A stretch of DNA of 64,000 nt from Rhodococcus sp. 4CII (GTDB lineage Bacteria; Actinomycetota; Actinomycetes; Mycobacteriales; Mycobacteriaceae), in NCBI RefSeq assembly GCF_014256275.1, contig NZ_JACCFE010000002.1, positions 682,001-746,000 of the forward strand. The letters are read 5' to 3'. How positions within the stretch are numbered: the first letter of the stretch is position 1; each line of letters begins with the position of its first letter. The notes beneath the pieces are model-generated. The model saw nothing but the letters and a program-made list of their open reading frames with translations. It had not been told where the DNA came from and made no database searches. Positions 17,496-26,922 of this stretch are shown piece after piece. The position numbers and the translations under genes were made by a program.

Positions 17496-18246
17496 TGACG
17501 TCGTCGGCCGCCACGTCGGGCCCGGCGTCGGACAACGCGTTCCACGCCGTGCTCGCGGCCTTCTGCTCGGCCTCTTTCTTTGAGCGGCCGATGCCGACGC
17601 CGAGGGGTTTGCCGCCCACGATCACCGTGGCCGTGAACTCCTTGTCGTGGTCCGGGCCGGTCGCGGTGATCTCGTACGCCGGAACACCGACGCCACGTTC
17701 CGCGGTCAGCTCCTGCAGACTCGTCTTCCAGTCGAGGCCCGCGCCGAGGCGGGGGGCCCGCTGGAGGAGATCGCTGAACAGATCGAGCACGACGCGTCGC
17801 GCCGTCTCGATGCCGTGCTCGAGGTGGATGGCGCCGAGAATCGACTCCATGCCGTCGGCCAGGATGCTCGGCTTGTCGCGACCACCGGTCATCTCCTCGC
17901 CCTTTCCGAGCAGGAGGTGGGCTCCGAGTCCGCCCTCGCCGAGGCTGCGGGCCACCTCCGCGAGCGCGTGCATGTTCACGATGCTCGCCCGGATCTTCGC
18001 CAGGTCGCCCTCGGACTTGTCGGGATGCGCGAGGTAGAGCTTCTCCGTGACGGTGACTCCGAGGACGGAGTCACCGAGAAACTCGAGACGCTCGTTGGTG
18101 GGCAGACCACCGTTCTCGTACGCATACGAGCGGTGTGTCAACGCCAGGGTGAGCAGCGAAGGCTCGATTTCTACGCCGAGAGCGGCGAGGAGGGAAGCAT
18201 GATCCTCCTCGCCGCCGGCGGGTGTAGTACTGATGTCGCTCGTCAC
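17488..18246 (-). CDS. rnc: ribonuclease III
   Basis: RNase III cleaves double-stranded RNA, including rRNA precursors. The signature NERLEFLGDSVLGVTVTEKL holds the catalytic acidic residues, ADGMESILGAIHLEHG holds the second acidic cluster, and a C-terminal double-stranded-RNA-binding domain follows (DWKTSLQELTAERG to KKEAEQKAASTAW). I used GTG 18244-18246 (252 residues) because GGAGAGG lies about 7 nt upstream and the family core begins shortly after. It sits 19 bp after rpmF and overlaps mutM. Confidence 0.95.
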   Translation of the reverse strand: MTSDISTTPAGGEEDHASLLAALGVEIEPSLLTLALTHRSYAYENGGLPTNERLEFLGDSVLGVTVTEKLYLAHPDKSEGDLAKIRASIVNMHALAEVARSLGEGGLGAHLLLGKGEEMTGGRDKPSILADGMESILGAIHLEHGIETARRVVLDLFSDLLQRAPRLGAGLDWKTSLQELTAERGVGVPAYEITATGPDHDKEFTATVIVGGKPLGVGIGRSKKEAEQKAASTAWNALSDAGPDVAADDVSA

Positions 18247-18265
18247 AACGCCTCTCCGTGGAGAA

Positions 18266-18448
18266 CTAGACGGCGGCAGTGACCTGGCGGCCCTTGTATG
18301 TGCCGCACGACGGGCACGCGACGTGGGGCAGCGTCTTCTCGCCGCAGCCACGGTTGGGGCAGGTGACGAGGGTGGGCACAGTGGTCTTCCACTGGCTGCG
18401 ACGCGACCTCGTGTTGGACCGCGACATTCTGCGCTTGGGGACAGCCAC
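18266..18448 (-). CDS. rpmF: 50S ribosomal protein L32
   Basis: L32 is a small 50S protein of 60 residues: MAVPKRRMSRSNTRSRR at the start, then four zinc-ligand cysteines in TCPNRGCGEK and ACPSCGTYKGR. Because this is the Cys-containing (C+) form, it should bind zinc; zinc-starved actinobacteria often swap some such proteins for Cys-free paralogues. It starts 2 bp after the DUF177 gene stop, an arrangement conserved across bacteria, and precedes rnc. Confidence 0.97.
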   Translation of the reverse strand: MAVPKRRMSRSNTRSRRSQWKTTVPTLVTCPNRGCGEKTLPHVACPSCGTYKGRQVTAAV

Positions 18449-18450
18449 TT

Positions 18451-19065
18451 CTACTTCTCCTCGGCTTCGTTGTTCACAAGATTCTTGCTGGGTTCTGAAT
18501 CCACGCCAAATTTGGCTGCAAGACCAGCCCAGCGAGGATCAAGTATGTCATGCCCATGGCCAGATTCGGCAATCGCCAGGCGAACGCCACATTCTGGACA
18601 CAATCCTTGGCAGTCGTCACTGCAGAGCGGCTGCAATGGCAGTGCGAGACCGACAGCGTCGACCACGACGGGCTCGAGATCGATCTCGTCGTCGACGACG
18701 TGATAGACCTCCCCCTCCTCCGTGGTCTCTTCCGTGGTGCTGTCCGGGTACGCGAACAGCTCCGTGAGAGTGAGGTCCACCGTGCCGGAGAACGGCTCGA
18801 GGCATCTCGAGCACTCCCCGACGGTGTCGGCTCGCAGCGAACCGGTGACCAGAACCCCCTCGGATACGGCCTCCAACCGGAGATCGAGATCGATCTCCGA
18901 TCCTTCCTCGATGGCGATCAGGTCGAGACCGATGCGCTGCGGCGCCGTCACCACCCGTTCCACGGTGCGCATCGAGCCGGGACGACGGCCGAGTTTGACC
19001 GTGTCCAGCACGAAGTCCGCGTCCCGACGGGAACGCGATGAGCTGTGGCGATGGGATGACAACAA
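18451..19065 (-). CDS. YceD-family (DUF177) protein
   Basis: This is a 204-residue YceD/DUF177 protein, linked to rpmF in most bacteria and implicated in 23S rRNA/50S maturation in plants and bacteria. It contains LGRRPGSMRTVERVV, LEAVSEGVLVTGSLRADTVGECSRCLEPF and the Cys-rich LQPLCSDDCQGLCPECG, which may bind metal. The only start that keeps the usual N-terminal length is a TTG at 19063-19065 with a weak purine-rich stretch upstream, so the start is uncertain. Its stop is 2 bp before rpmF. Confidence 0.87.
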   Translation of the reverse strand: MLSSHRHSSSRSRRDADFVLDTVKLGRRPGSMRTVERVVTAPQRIGLDLIAIEEGSEIDLDLRLEAVSEGVLVTGSLRADTVGECSRCLEPFSGTVDLTLTELFAYPDSTTEETTEEGEVYHVVDDEIDLEPVVVDAVGLALPLQPLCSDDCQGLCPECGVRLAIAESGHGHDILDPRWAGLAAKFGVDSEPSKNLVNNEAEEK

Positions 19066-19170
19066 ACTTCACTTTCGAGAAAAGGGAAACGACAAAGGGC
19101 AACCACTCCACGATACGCAATCCGCGCGGTGGAGCCAAATTCGATCGAGTGCGCCGTCCGGCGGGACGAC

Positions 19171-19932
19171 TCAGCGGCGACGCTCGGCCCGGCGGTCGTC
19201 GGCGTCGTAGTCGGGCACACCCGAACCCGTCCGCAACTGCTGACGCCCGCGCCCCACGGACCTGATGGTGCCGTTCAGGAAGTCCTCGAATTCCGCGAGC
19301 TTCGTGTCGACGTAGAGGTCGCAGTCCGAGCGGAGACGATCCGACTCGGCGTGCGCCGAGTCGATCACCCGAGCCGATTCGGCGTGCGCCGCCTGGACGA
19401 CCTCCGTCTGCGACACCAGCCGCTCCTGCTCCGCGGTGCCCTCCGCAACCGACCTTTCGTAGGACGCCTTGCCGGACTCGATCATCCGATCCGCCTCCGA
19501 CCGAGCCCGACCGGTGAGCGAGTCGTATTCGCGCCGGCCCTCCGCGACCGCGGATTCGGCCTCGGCGCGCGCGTCGGTGACCAGCTGCTCGGCGTGGGCA
19601 CGGGCCTCGGCGACCATCCGGTCCGCCTGCGCCTTGGCGTCCGCCAGAATGCGGTCCGCGTCGTCGCGGGCGTTCTCGATGGTGGAGTTCGCCTCGGCAT
19701 CGGCGCTGGCGATGGTCTTCTCCGCGTTGGACCGCGCCTCCCCCACCAGTTTGTCCTTGTGGTCCAGGACGTCCTGGGCGTCGTCGAGTTCACCGGGGAT
19801 CGCGTCGCGGACGTCGTCGAGCAGTTCGAGGACGTCGCCGCGGGGAACCACGCAGCCGGCGGTCATCGGTACGCCGCGTGCCTCTTCGACAATCGCGACA
19901 AGTTCGTCGAGCGCCTCGAATACCCGGTACAC
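19171..19932 (-). CDS. sepIVA: DivIVA-like septation protein SepIVA
   Basis: This matches mycobacterial SepIVA, a DivIVA-domain-like coiled-coil protein needed for septation and polar envelope growth. VYRVFEALDELVAIVEEARGV is the conserved start, followed by GCVVPRGDVLELLDDVRDAIPGELDDAQDVLD and then about 150 residues of Ala/Glu/Arg-rich coiled coil with repeating ADRM/AEAR heptads, ending RSVGRGRQQLRTG. The GTG at 19930-19932 matches the mycobacterial start; an upstream TTG at 19942-19944 would add four residues. It lies 105 bp before the DUF177 gene and 107 bp after coaD. Confidence 0.88.
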   Translation of the reverse strand: MYRVFEALDELVAIVEEARGVPMTAGCVVPRGDVLELLDDVRDAIPGELDDAQDVLDHKDKLVGEARSNAEKTIASADAEANSTIENARDDADRILADAKAQADRMVAEARAHAEQLVTDARAEAESAVAEGRREYDSLTGRARSEADRMIESGKASYERSVAEGTAEQERLVSQTEVVQAAHAESARVIDSAHAESDRLRSDCDLYVDTKLAEFEDFLNGTIRSVGRGRQQLRTGSGVPDYDADDRRAERRR

Positions 19933-20039
19933 AAGCAACCCCAATCGTCATGACCCTCAGTAGGTCGGCGCAGCCGTCTCCGTGCAAGTCTGCCCGACCG
20001 GACGCCGAGGGCGCGGCGTGGCAGCCGGTGTGTCGGGTA

Positions 20040-20534
20040 TCAGCTGCTCTCGGCGGCGCGCTCGGCGATCCTCGCGAGGAGGCGTGTGTGCACCTTCTCC
20101 GGCAGCATGTCGGAGACGTCGCCGCCGAACGTGGCCACTTCCTTCACGAGCGAACTCGACAGGTAGCTGTACGTGGGGTTGGTCGGGATGAACAGAGTGT
20201 CGACACCACTGAGCTTCTGGTTCATCTGCGCCATCTGCAGCTCGTAGTCGAAGTCGTTGGCACCGCGAAGGCCCTTGACGATCGCCGTGATCCCTTGCTG
20301 CTTGGCGTAATCCACCAGCAGGCCGTGCCACGAGGACACCCGGACGTTGGGCAGTTCGCTCGTGGAGTCTTCGAGCATCTCGATGCGCTCGTCGACGGTG
20401 AACAGGCCACGCTTGTTCTTGTTGACCATGACCGTGACGATGACCTCGTCGAACTGCGCAGCAGCTCTGCCGATCACGTCAAGGTGGCCGTTGGTCACAG
20501 GGTCGAAGGATCCGGGGCAGACAGCGCCAGTCAT
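20040..20534 (-). CDS. coaD: phosphopantetheine adenylyltransferase
   Basis: CoaD makes dephospho-CoA from 4'-phosphopantetheine and ATP, the penultimate CoA step. At 164 residues it has the nucleotidyltransferase motif CPGSFDPVTNGHLDVIGRA (T/HxGH type), KGLRGANDFDYELQMAQMN and TYSYLSSSLVKEVA. Its ATG overlaps the rsmD stop by 4 bp. The 107 bp to sepIVA downstream hold no gene. Confidence 0.97.
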   Translation of the reverse strand: MTGAVCPGSFDPVTNGHLDVIGRAAAQFDEVIVTVMVNKNKRGLFTVDERIEMLEDSTSELPNVRVSSWHGLLVDYAKQQGITAIVKGLRGANDFDYELQMAQMNQKLSGVDTLFIPTNPTYSYLSSSLVKEVATFGGDVSDMLPEKVHTRLLARIAERAAESS

Positions 20535-21097
20535 GAGTCCAGACCGTAGCAGGTCGCCAATTCGATTCTCGCCTCACCGTACTTCTTCGCCTTGACGGGT
20601 GCGAAGCCGTCGGGCCAGGCGGTCTCGGGCGATCTCGACGACCGCTCGAGCACCACGATCGAGCCGTCGCCGACCCAGCCGTTGGACCGGAGATGGCCGA
20701 GGACCGTCTGCACCGCCGCGTCGCCGACGGCGTACGGCGGATCCGCCATCACCAGGTCGTACGGACGGTCGGCGGCGCCCGCCAGCACCGCCGCGACCGG
20801 AGCGCCGCGCACTTCGGCGCCCGCCAGACCGACCGTCGTGACGTTGTGCTTGATGATCCCGGCGGCTTTGGAATCGGACTCGACGAGCACGACCCGGTCC
20901 GCGCCGCGGGACAGCGCCTCCAGGCCGAGCGCCCCCGACCCCGCGTAGAGGTCGAGGACGGACGCGCCCTCGAGGTCCATCCTGGCGTGCAACGCACTGA
21001 ACAACGCCTCGCGGACCCGGTCCGAGGTGGGCCGGGTCCCGCTCGGCGGGACCCGCAGGCGTCGACCGCCCGCGAGTCCCGCGATGATCCGTGTCAC
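20531..21097 (-). CDS. rsmD: 16S rRNA (guanine-N2)-methyltransferase RsmD
   Basis: RsmD methylates G966 (E. coli numbering) of 16S rRNA. The 188-residue protein shows the SAM motif VLDLYAGSGALGLEALSRGA and the catalytic DPPY (VMADPPYAVGD). The N-terminal RIIAGLAGGRRLRVPPSGTRPTSDRVREALF is a family hallmark, here quoted only as a region of residues 3-33. The ATG overlaps the pyc stop by 4 bp and its stop overlaps coaD, giving the compact set pyc-rsmD-coaD. Confidence 0.95.
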   Translation of the reverse strand: MTRIIAGLAGGRRLRVPPSGTRPTSDRVREALFSALHARMDLEGASVLDLYAGSGALGLEALSRGADRVVLVESDSKAAGIIKHNVTTVGLAGAEVRGAPVAAVLAGAADRPYDLVMADPPYAVGDAAVQTVLGHLRSNGWVGDGSIVVLERSSRSPETAWPDGFAPVKAKKYGEARIELATCYGLDS

Positions 21098-24000
21098 TCG
21101 CTCGCGGACTCCCCTGTCGCCACGACGGCGAGGAGGTCGCCGCCTTCTACCTGCTGGACCGACCCGATCGCCAGCCGGGAGACGGTGCCACCGCGAGGTG
21201 CGGTGATGGCCGCTTCCATCTTCATGGCCTCGATGGTGGCGATGGTGTCGCCGGCGGCGACGTGCTGGCCCTCGGTGACGGCGAGGGTCACGACACCGGC
21301 GAACGGTGCCGGCACGTGTCCGGGGTTGTTCTTGTCGGCCTTCTCCGCGGCGGGGATCTCACTGGAGATCGACCGGTCCCGCACCGACACCGGGCGCAGC
21401 TGCCCGTTGAGGATGGCCATGACGGTGCGGTAGCCCCGCTCGTCGGGCTCGGAGATGGCCTCGAGCCCGATGAGCAGCTCGACACCCTGCGCGAGGCGGA
21501 CCCGGTGCTCGTCGCCGCGGCGCAGTCCGTAGAAGAACTGGTTCGCCGACAGCTGCGAGGTGTCGCCGTACTTTTCCCGGTGCTCGAGGAATTCCTTCGT
21601 CGGGCCGGGGAACAGCAGCCGGTTGAGGGTCGCGCGGCGTTCCGCGGACGTGCCCGCGAGGGCCTTCTCGTCCTCCTCGGACAGCGGCACCTCGGGCTTG
21701 GCGTCTCCGCGGCCTTCGAGTGCCCGGGTGCGGAACGGTTCCGGCCAGCCACCGGGCGGGGTGCCCAGTTCGCCGCGCAGGAATCCGACCACCGAATCGG
21801 GGAGGTCGAACTTCGCGGGGTTCTCCTTGAACTCGTCGGTGGAGGCACCGGATCCGACGAGGTGCAGGGCGAGGTCGCCGACCACCTTCGACGACGGGGT
21901 GACCTTCACCAGACGGCCGAGCATGCGGTCGGCGGCCGCGTACTTGGCCTCGACCTCCTCGAACCTGTCGCCGAGACCGAGGGCCACGGCCTGCGTGCGC
22001 AGGTTCGACAGCTGACCGCCCGGGATCTCGTGGGTGTACACGCGGCCGGTCGGGGCGGGCAGCCCGGACTCGAACGGCTTGTAGACCTTGCGCAGCGCCT
22101 CCCAGTAGGGCTCCAGGTCGCACACGGCCTGCAGGTTCAGTCCGGTGTCGTGCTCGGAGTGCGCGGCCGCGGCCACGATCGCCGACAACGCCGGCTGGCT
22201 GGTGGTGCCGGCCAACGCGGCCGAGGCGCCGTCGACCGCGTCCGCGCCGGCCTGCCACGCGGCCAGGTACGTCGCGAGCTGTCCGCCCGGGGTGTCGTGG
22301 GTGTGCACGTGCACGGGCAGGTCGAAGTTCTTGCGCAGCGCGGTCACCAGGGTGGTGGCGGCCGGGGCGCGGAGCAGTCCGGCCATGTCCTTGATCGCGA
22401 TGATGTGCGCACCGGCGTCGACGATCTCCTCCGCCAGGCGCAGGTAGTAGTCGAGGGTGTACAGCTTCTCGTTCGGGTTCGACAGGTCGCCGGTGTAGGA
22501 CAGGGCGACCTCGGCGATCGAGGTGCCGGTCTCGCGGACGGCGTCGATGGCCGGCCGCATCTGGTCGACGTTGTTGAGGGCGTCGAAGATCCGGAAGATG
22601 TCGATGCCACTGTTCGTGGCCTCTTCGACGAAGGCCCGCGTCACCTTCTCCGGGTACGGGGTGTACCCGACGGTGTTCCGACCGCGCAGCAGCATCTGCA
22701 GGCAGATGTTGGGCACGGCCTCACGCAGCGCCGACAGCCGGTACCAGGGGTCCTCGTGCAGGAACCGCAGCGCCACATCGTAGGTGGCACCGCCCCACGC
22801 CTCGATCGAGAGCAGTTCCGGGGTCAGCCGCGCCACGTGCCCGGCGACGTCGAGCAGACCGCTGGTGCGCACACGGGTCGCGAGCAGCGACTGGTGGGCG
22901 TCACGGAACGTGGTCTCGGTGACCGCAAGTGCCTTCTGCTCACGCAGCGCCTTGGCGAATCCCTCCGGCCCGAGAGCGAGGAGCCTCTGGCGGCTGCCGT
23001 CCGGCGGCGGGGTGGACAGGTCGATCTGAGGCAGCTTGTCGCGCGGGTACACCGCCGACGGCCGCTCGCCGTGCGGCTTGTTGACCGTCACGTCGGCGAG
23101 GTAGGACAGGATCTTGGTGCCACGGTCGGCGGAGCTGCGCAGCGTGAGCAGCTCGGGACGCTCCTCGATGAACGAGGTGGTGACCCGTCCCGCCTTGAAA
23201 TCGGGGTCGTCGAGCACGGCCTGCAGGAACGGAATGTTCGTCGACACCCCGCGGATGCGGAACTCGGTCACCGCGCGGCGGGCCCGGGCGACCGCGGTTT
23301 CGAGGTCGCGGCCGCGGCAGGTGAGCTTGACGAGCATCGAGTCGAAGTACGCGCCCACCTCGGCACCGAGGGTGGCACCACCGTCGAGACGGATGCCGGC
23401 ACCGCCCGGGGTGCGGTACGCGGTGATCCGGCCGGTGTCCGGACGGAACCCGTTGGCCGGGTCCTCGGTGGTGATGCGGCACTGCAACGCCGCCCCGCGC
23501 AGCGTGATCTTGTCCTGACTCAGACCCAGATCGGCGAGGGTCTCCCCCGACGCGATCCGCAACTGCGACTGCACCAGGTCGACGTCGGTGACCTCCTCGG
23601 TCACGGTGTGCTCGACCTGGATGCGCGGGTTCATCTCGATGAACACGTGGTTGCCCCGGGTGTCGAGGAGGAATTCGACGGTGCCCGCACAGGAGTAGTT
23701 GATCTCCTTCGCGAACGCCACCGCGTCCGCGCAGATCTTCGCCCGCAACTCTTCCGGCAGATTCGGGGCCGGCGCCATCTCGATCACCTTCTGGTGACGG
23801 CGCTGCAGCGAGCAGTCCCGCTCGAACAGGTGGATGACGTTGCCCTGACCGTCGGCGAGGATCTGGACCTCGATGTGCCGCGGGTCGACGACGGCCTGCT
23901 CGAGGAACACCGTCGGGTCACCGAACGCCGACTCGGCCTCACGCGCGGCAGCCTCGATCGACTCCCGCAGCTGCGCCCGCTCCGCGACCCGGCGCATACC

Positions 24001-24498
24001 GCGGCCACCGCCGCCGGCGACGGCCTTCACGAAGAGCGGGAACTGCATGGTCTCGGCCGCGGCCAGCAACTCGTCCACATCGGCGGACGGCTCCGACGAC
24101 GCCAGCACCGGCAGACCGGCCGCCTTCGCCGCGGCGATCGCCCGCGCCTTGTTACCGGTCAGCTCGAGCACCTCGGCGGAGGGGCCCACGAACGTGATGC
24201 CCGCCTCGGCGCACGCGGCGGCGAGATCCGGGTTCTCGGAAAGGAAGCCGTAACCGGGGTAGATGGCGTCGGCGCCTGCCTGCTTGGCCGCGGAGACGAT
24301 CTCGTCGACGGAGAGGTACGCCCGAACCGGGTGGCCCTCCTCGCCGATCTGATAACTCTCATCAGCCTTCAGACGGTGGATCGAGTTCCGATCCTCGTAC
24401 GGGAACACCGCAACCGTTCCAGCACCTAGTTCGTAGGCGGCACGGAAAGCGCGGATCGCAATTTCGCCACGGTTGGCGACCAGGACTTTGGAGAACAT
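21094..24498 (-). CDS. pyc: pyruvate carboxylase
   Basis: Pyruvate carboxylase makes oxaloacetate from pyruvate, bicarbonate and ATP, an anaplerotic step. At 1134 residues it is the single-chain form: biotin carboxylase domain (residues 1-450, VLVANRGEIAIRAFRAAYELG, KAVAGGGGRGMRRV), carboxyltransferase domain (TFRDAHQSLLATRVRT; metal-site HVHTHDTPGGQ), allosteric/tetramer region, and biotin carrier domain with EAMKME, Lys1093 being the biotin site. The start ATG is 24496-24498; a 153-bp AT-richer interval separates it from recG. Its stop overlaps rsmD. Confidence 0.97.
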   Translation of the reverse strand: MFSKVLVANRGEIAIRAFRAAYELGAGTVAVFPYEDRNSIHRLKADESYQIGEEGHPVRAYLSVDEIVSAAKQAGADAIYPGYGFLSENPDLAAACAEAGITFVGPSAEVLELTGNKARAIAAAKAAGLPVLASSEPSADVDELLAAAETMQFPLFVKAVAGGGGRGMRRVAERAQLRESIEAAAREAESAFGDPTVFLEQAVVDPRHIEVQILADGQGNVIHLFERDCSLQRRHQKVIEMAPAPNLPEELRAKICADAVAFAKEINYSCAGTVEFLLDTRGNHVFIEMNPRIQVEHTVTEEVTDVDLVQSQLRIASGETLADLGLSQDKITLRGAALQCRITTEDPANGFRPDTGRITAYRTPGGAGIRLDGGATLGAEVGAYFDSMLVKLTCRGRDLETAVARARRAVTEFRIRGVSTNIPFLQAVLDDPDFKAGRVTTSFIEERPELLTLRSSADRGTKILSYLADVTVNKPHGERPSAVYPRDKLPQIDLSTPPPDGSRQRLLALGPEGFAKALREQKALAVTETTFRDAHQSLLATRVRTSGLLDVAGHVARLTPELLSIEAWGGATYDVALRFLHEDPWYRLSALREAVPNICLQMLLRGRNTVGYTPYPEKVTRAFVEEATNSGIDIFRIFDALNNVDQMRPAIDAVRETGTSIAEVALSYTGDLSNPNEKLYTLDYYLRLAEEIVDAGAHIIAIKDMAGLLRAPAATTLVTALRKNFDLPVHVHTHDTPGGQLATYLAAWQAGADAVDGASAALAGTTSQPALSAIVAAAAHSEHDTGLNLQAVCDLEPYWEALRKVYKPFESGLPAPTGRVYTHEIPGGQLSNLRTQAVALGLGDRFEEVEAKYAAADRMLGRLVKVTPSSKVVGDLALHLVGSGASTDEFKENPAKFDLPDSVVGFLRGELGTPPGGWPEPFRTRALEGRGDAKPEVPLSEEDEKALAGTSAERRATLNRLLFPGPTKEFLEHREKYGDTSQLSANQFFYGLRRGDEHRVRLAQGVELLIGLEAISEPDERGYRTVMAILNGQLRPVSVRDRSISSEIPAAEKADKNNPGHVPAPFAGVVTLAVTEGQHVAAGDTIATIEAMKMEAAITAPRGGTVSRLAIGSVQQVEGGDLLAVVATGESASE

Positions 24499-24651
24499 TT
24501 GAGCAAACTACCCCGCAATCGACGGCCGCGGAGAAGTGGCATCCCACAATGCAAGATTCTCCACAAACTTCACAAACACCCCCCTGACGTGTGCGAATTC
24601 TGCAATAGACCCGAAACAGACGTGCGAAGATTTACGAAGCGAAGTAAGTTC

Positions 24652-26922
24652 TCACGTTTTCTCGAGGAATTCGATGCGGTCGGCGTCCAGAGCGGACGTC
24701 ACCATCGCCGATAGCCCCGGGTGGTTGTCGAGTCGCGGATCCTCCGCGATCACGGAACGCGCGAACTCGGCCGCCGCCGCGATGACGTCCTCGTGGCCGA
24801 GTAGCGACAACAGTCGCAAGGTGGACGTCGTGCCCGACTGCGCGGCACCGAGGATGTCGCCCTCGCGGCGGGTGGCGAGGTCGAGTTGCGCGAGCTCGAA
24901 CCCGTCGTTGGTCGACGCCACGTTCGACAATCGCTCATAGGCGGGACCGCCCGGATTCATCTCGGTGACGAGAATGCACAGGCCCTGGTGTTTGCCACGG
25001 CCGACGCGTCCGCGCAGCTGGTGCAGCTGACTCACACCGAACCGATCCGCGTCGACGATCACCATGATCGTCGCGTTGGGGACGTCGACACCGACCTCCA
25101 CGACCGTGGTGCACACGAGGACGTCGATGTCGCCGGCGGTGAAGTCGCGCATCACCGCGTCCTTCTCGTCGGAGGGCAGCCTTCCGTGCAGCAGTCCCAC
25201 CCGCAGTTCCGGCATGATGTCGCCGCTCAGCTCCTCGAACACGTCGACGGCGGATTTCGTGTCGGGCGCTTTCTCGTCGAACGCGTCCTCGCCGTCGCCC
25301 TTCTCGCCGTCGCCGATGCGCGAGCACACGACGTACGCCTGCCGCCCCTCCGCGACGTCCTCGCGGATCCGTTCCCACGCCCGCGTGACCCATTGCGGCT
25401 TCTGGGACGCCGGTACCACACTGCTCTTGATCGGCGACCGCCCCTTCGGCAGCTGCCGCAGCGTCGATACCTCGAGATCGCCGAGCACCGTCATCGCGAT
25501 CGTGCGGGGAATCGGCGTCGCCGTCATCACCAGCAGGTGCGGGCTCAGCCCTTCCCGAGCCCGCGACCGCAACCGGTCGCGCTGTTCGACACCGAACCGG
25601 TGCTGCTCGTCGACCACCACCATCCCGAGGTTGAAGAATTCGACGTTGTCCTGGATGAGGGCGTGCGTGCCGATGACGATCCCGGCGTCGCCGGTGATCG
25701 CCTCGTTGAGCGCCGCGCGTTTGGCGGCGACCGGCATCGACCCCGTCAGCAGCGCCACCCGCGTCGCCTTCTCGTGCGCCCCGAGTTCCCCGGCGGTCGC
25801 GAGCGAGCCGAGCATCGCCCGCAACGACCGCGCGTGCTGCGTCGCGAGCACCTCGGTGGGAGCGAGCAGTGCGCACTGATAGCCGGCGTCGACGACCTGG
25901 AGCATCGCGCGCAGCGCCACGATCGTCTTGCCCGACCCCACCTCACCCTGGAGCAGCCTGCTCATCGGGTGCGGTTGCGCGAGGTCGGCGGAAATCTCGT
26001 CGGCCACGGCGTGCTGTCCGTCGGTCAACTGGAACGGCAGCATGCTCTCGAACACGTCGGCGATTCCGCCGGGCACCGGTGGGCACTCCGGCGCCAGCCT
26101 TTCCGCATTGTCGTGGCGACGGCGCGCGAGAACGAGCTGGAGCGCCGTCGCCTCGTCGAACCGCAGACGGTCGTGGGCGTTCTCGACGTCCTCGCGGGTG
26201 TCGGGCAGGTGGACCGATCGGAGTGCTTCGTCGAGACCGATCAGGTCGCGTTCGGCGCGGATGTTCTCCGGCAGCGGGTCGTCGACGTGATCGAGCTGGT
26301 CCAGGATCTGCCGGACGCATTTCATGATCGTCCAGCTCTCGACGTCCCGGGTGGCCGGATAGAGCGGGATCAAGGCGCGGTCGAACACGGACATGTCGAC
26401 CCCCGCACCGGCTTCCTGCGACGCCCGCGCGATGCCGGCGAGGTCGCCGGCGCCGCGGATCCGGCCGACGTTCACGACGGGATCCTCACTGCCCGCGCGT
26501 GGTTCGGGGAGGATGAGGTAGCTCGGGTGGGTCAGGCTCCACTTCTGCCGGAAGTACTTGACCGTTCCCGAGAACATCGCACGCACCCCCGGCTTGATCA
26601 CGTGCTTGACCTTCTGCGGGCTGAAGAACGTGACATCCACGTTCTGGGTGTCCGTCGCGAGGACCACCTTGAGCATGCTGCCCGGGCGGTTCTTCATCTT
26701 CACGACAGCGGCCGACGTGACCCGGGCGATGATCGTGATGTGCTCGCCCTCCGGCGGGTCCTTCTCCGCGAGCTCGCGGCCCTGGGAGGCGTAGCGGTGC
26801 GGGTAGTGCCGCAGCAGGTCCTCGACCGTGCGGATGTCGAACGCCGCCTCGAGGGCGTCGGCGGTCTTCTTCCCCAGCAGATGATCGAGCCGGTCGGACA
26901 ATATGGCCATCGAATTCCTCAT
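24652..26922 (-). CDS. recG: ATP-dependent DNA helicase RecG
   Basis: RecG remodels stalled forks and Holliday junctions. The 756-residue protein has the wedge/OB region first (HYPHRYASQGRELAEKDPPEG), then the helicase motifs LLQGEVGSGKTIVALRAML, VVVDEQHRFGVEQRDRL (DEQH box), MTATPIPRTIAMTVLGD, and the RecG-type C-terminus QLHQLRGRVGRGKHQGLC. The start ATG overlaps the stop of the upstream DAK-domain gene by 4 bp; ATG at 26908-26910 is an alternative. The gene order DAK-recG is conserved in Gram-positive bacteria. Confidence 0.96.
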   Translation of the reverse strand: MRNSMAILSDRLDHLLGKKTADALEAAFDIRTVEDLLRHYPHRYASQGRELAEKDPPEGEHITIIARVTSAAVVKMKNRPGSMLKVVLATDTQNVDVTFFSPQKVKHVIKPGVRAMFSGTVKYFRQKWSLTHPSYLILPEPRAGSEDPVVNVGRIRGAGDLAGIARASQEAGAGVDMSVFDRALIPLYPATRDVESWTIMKCVRQILDQLDHVDDPLPENIRAERDLIGLDEALRSVHLPDTREDVENAHDRLRFDEATALQLVLARRRHDNAERLAPECPPVPGGIADVFESMLPFQLTDGQHAVADEISADLAQPHPMSRLLQGEVGSGKTIVALRAMLQVVDAGYQCALLAPTEVLATQHARSLRAMLGSLATAGELGAHEKATRVALLTGSMPVAAKRAALNEAITGDAGIVIGTHALIQDNVEFFNLGMVVVDEQHRFGVEQRDRLRSRAREGLSPHLLVMTATPIPRTIAMTVLGDLEVSTLRQLPKGRSPIKSSVVPASQKPQWVTRAWERIREDVAEGRQAYVVCSRIGDGEKGDGEDAFDEKAPDTKSAVDVFEELSGDIMPELRVGLLHGRLPSDEKDAVMRDFTAGDIDVLVCTTVVEVGVDVPNATIMVIVDADRFGVSQLHQLRGRVGRGKHQGLCILVTEMNPGGPAYERLSNVASTNDGFELAQLDLATRREGDILGAAQSGTTSTLRLLSLLGHEDVIAAAAEFARSVIAEDPRLDNHPGLSAMVTSALDADRIEFLEKT

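Noticed and set aside
21091..24429. A 1,112-codon open frame on the plus strand opposite pyc; similar long plus-strand frames at 10486-12633, 12802-15552, 24886-26967 and 53942-55837
   Set aside because: All lie fully opposite well-recognised minus-strand genes in the frame favoured by high GC in third positions. Their products are Arg/Gly/His-rich without any domain, so they are shadows and not antisense genes.
24579..24584. CCCCCC upstream of pyc as a 6C RNA
   Set aside because: Only one run of six C is present, with no flanking pair of stem-loops as in actinobacterial 6C RNAs.
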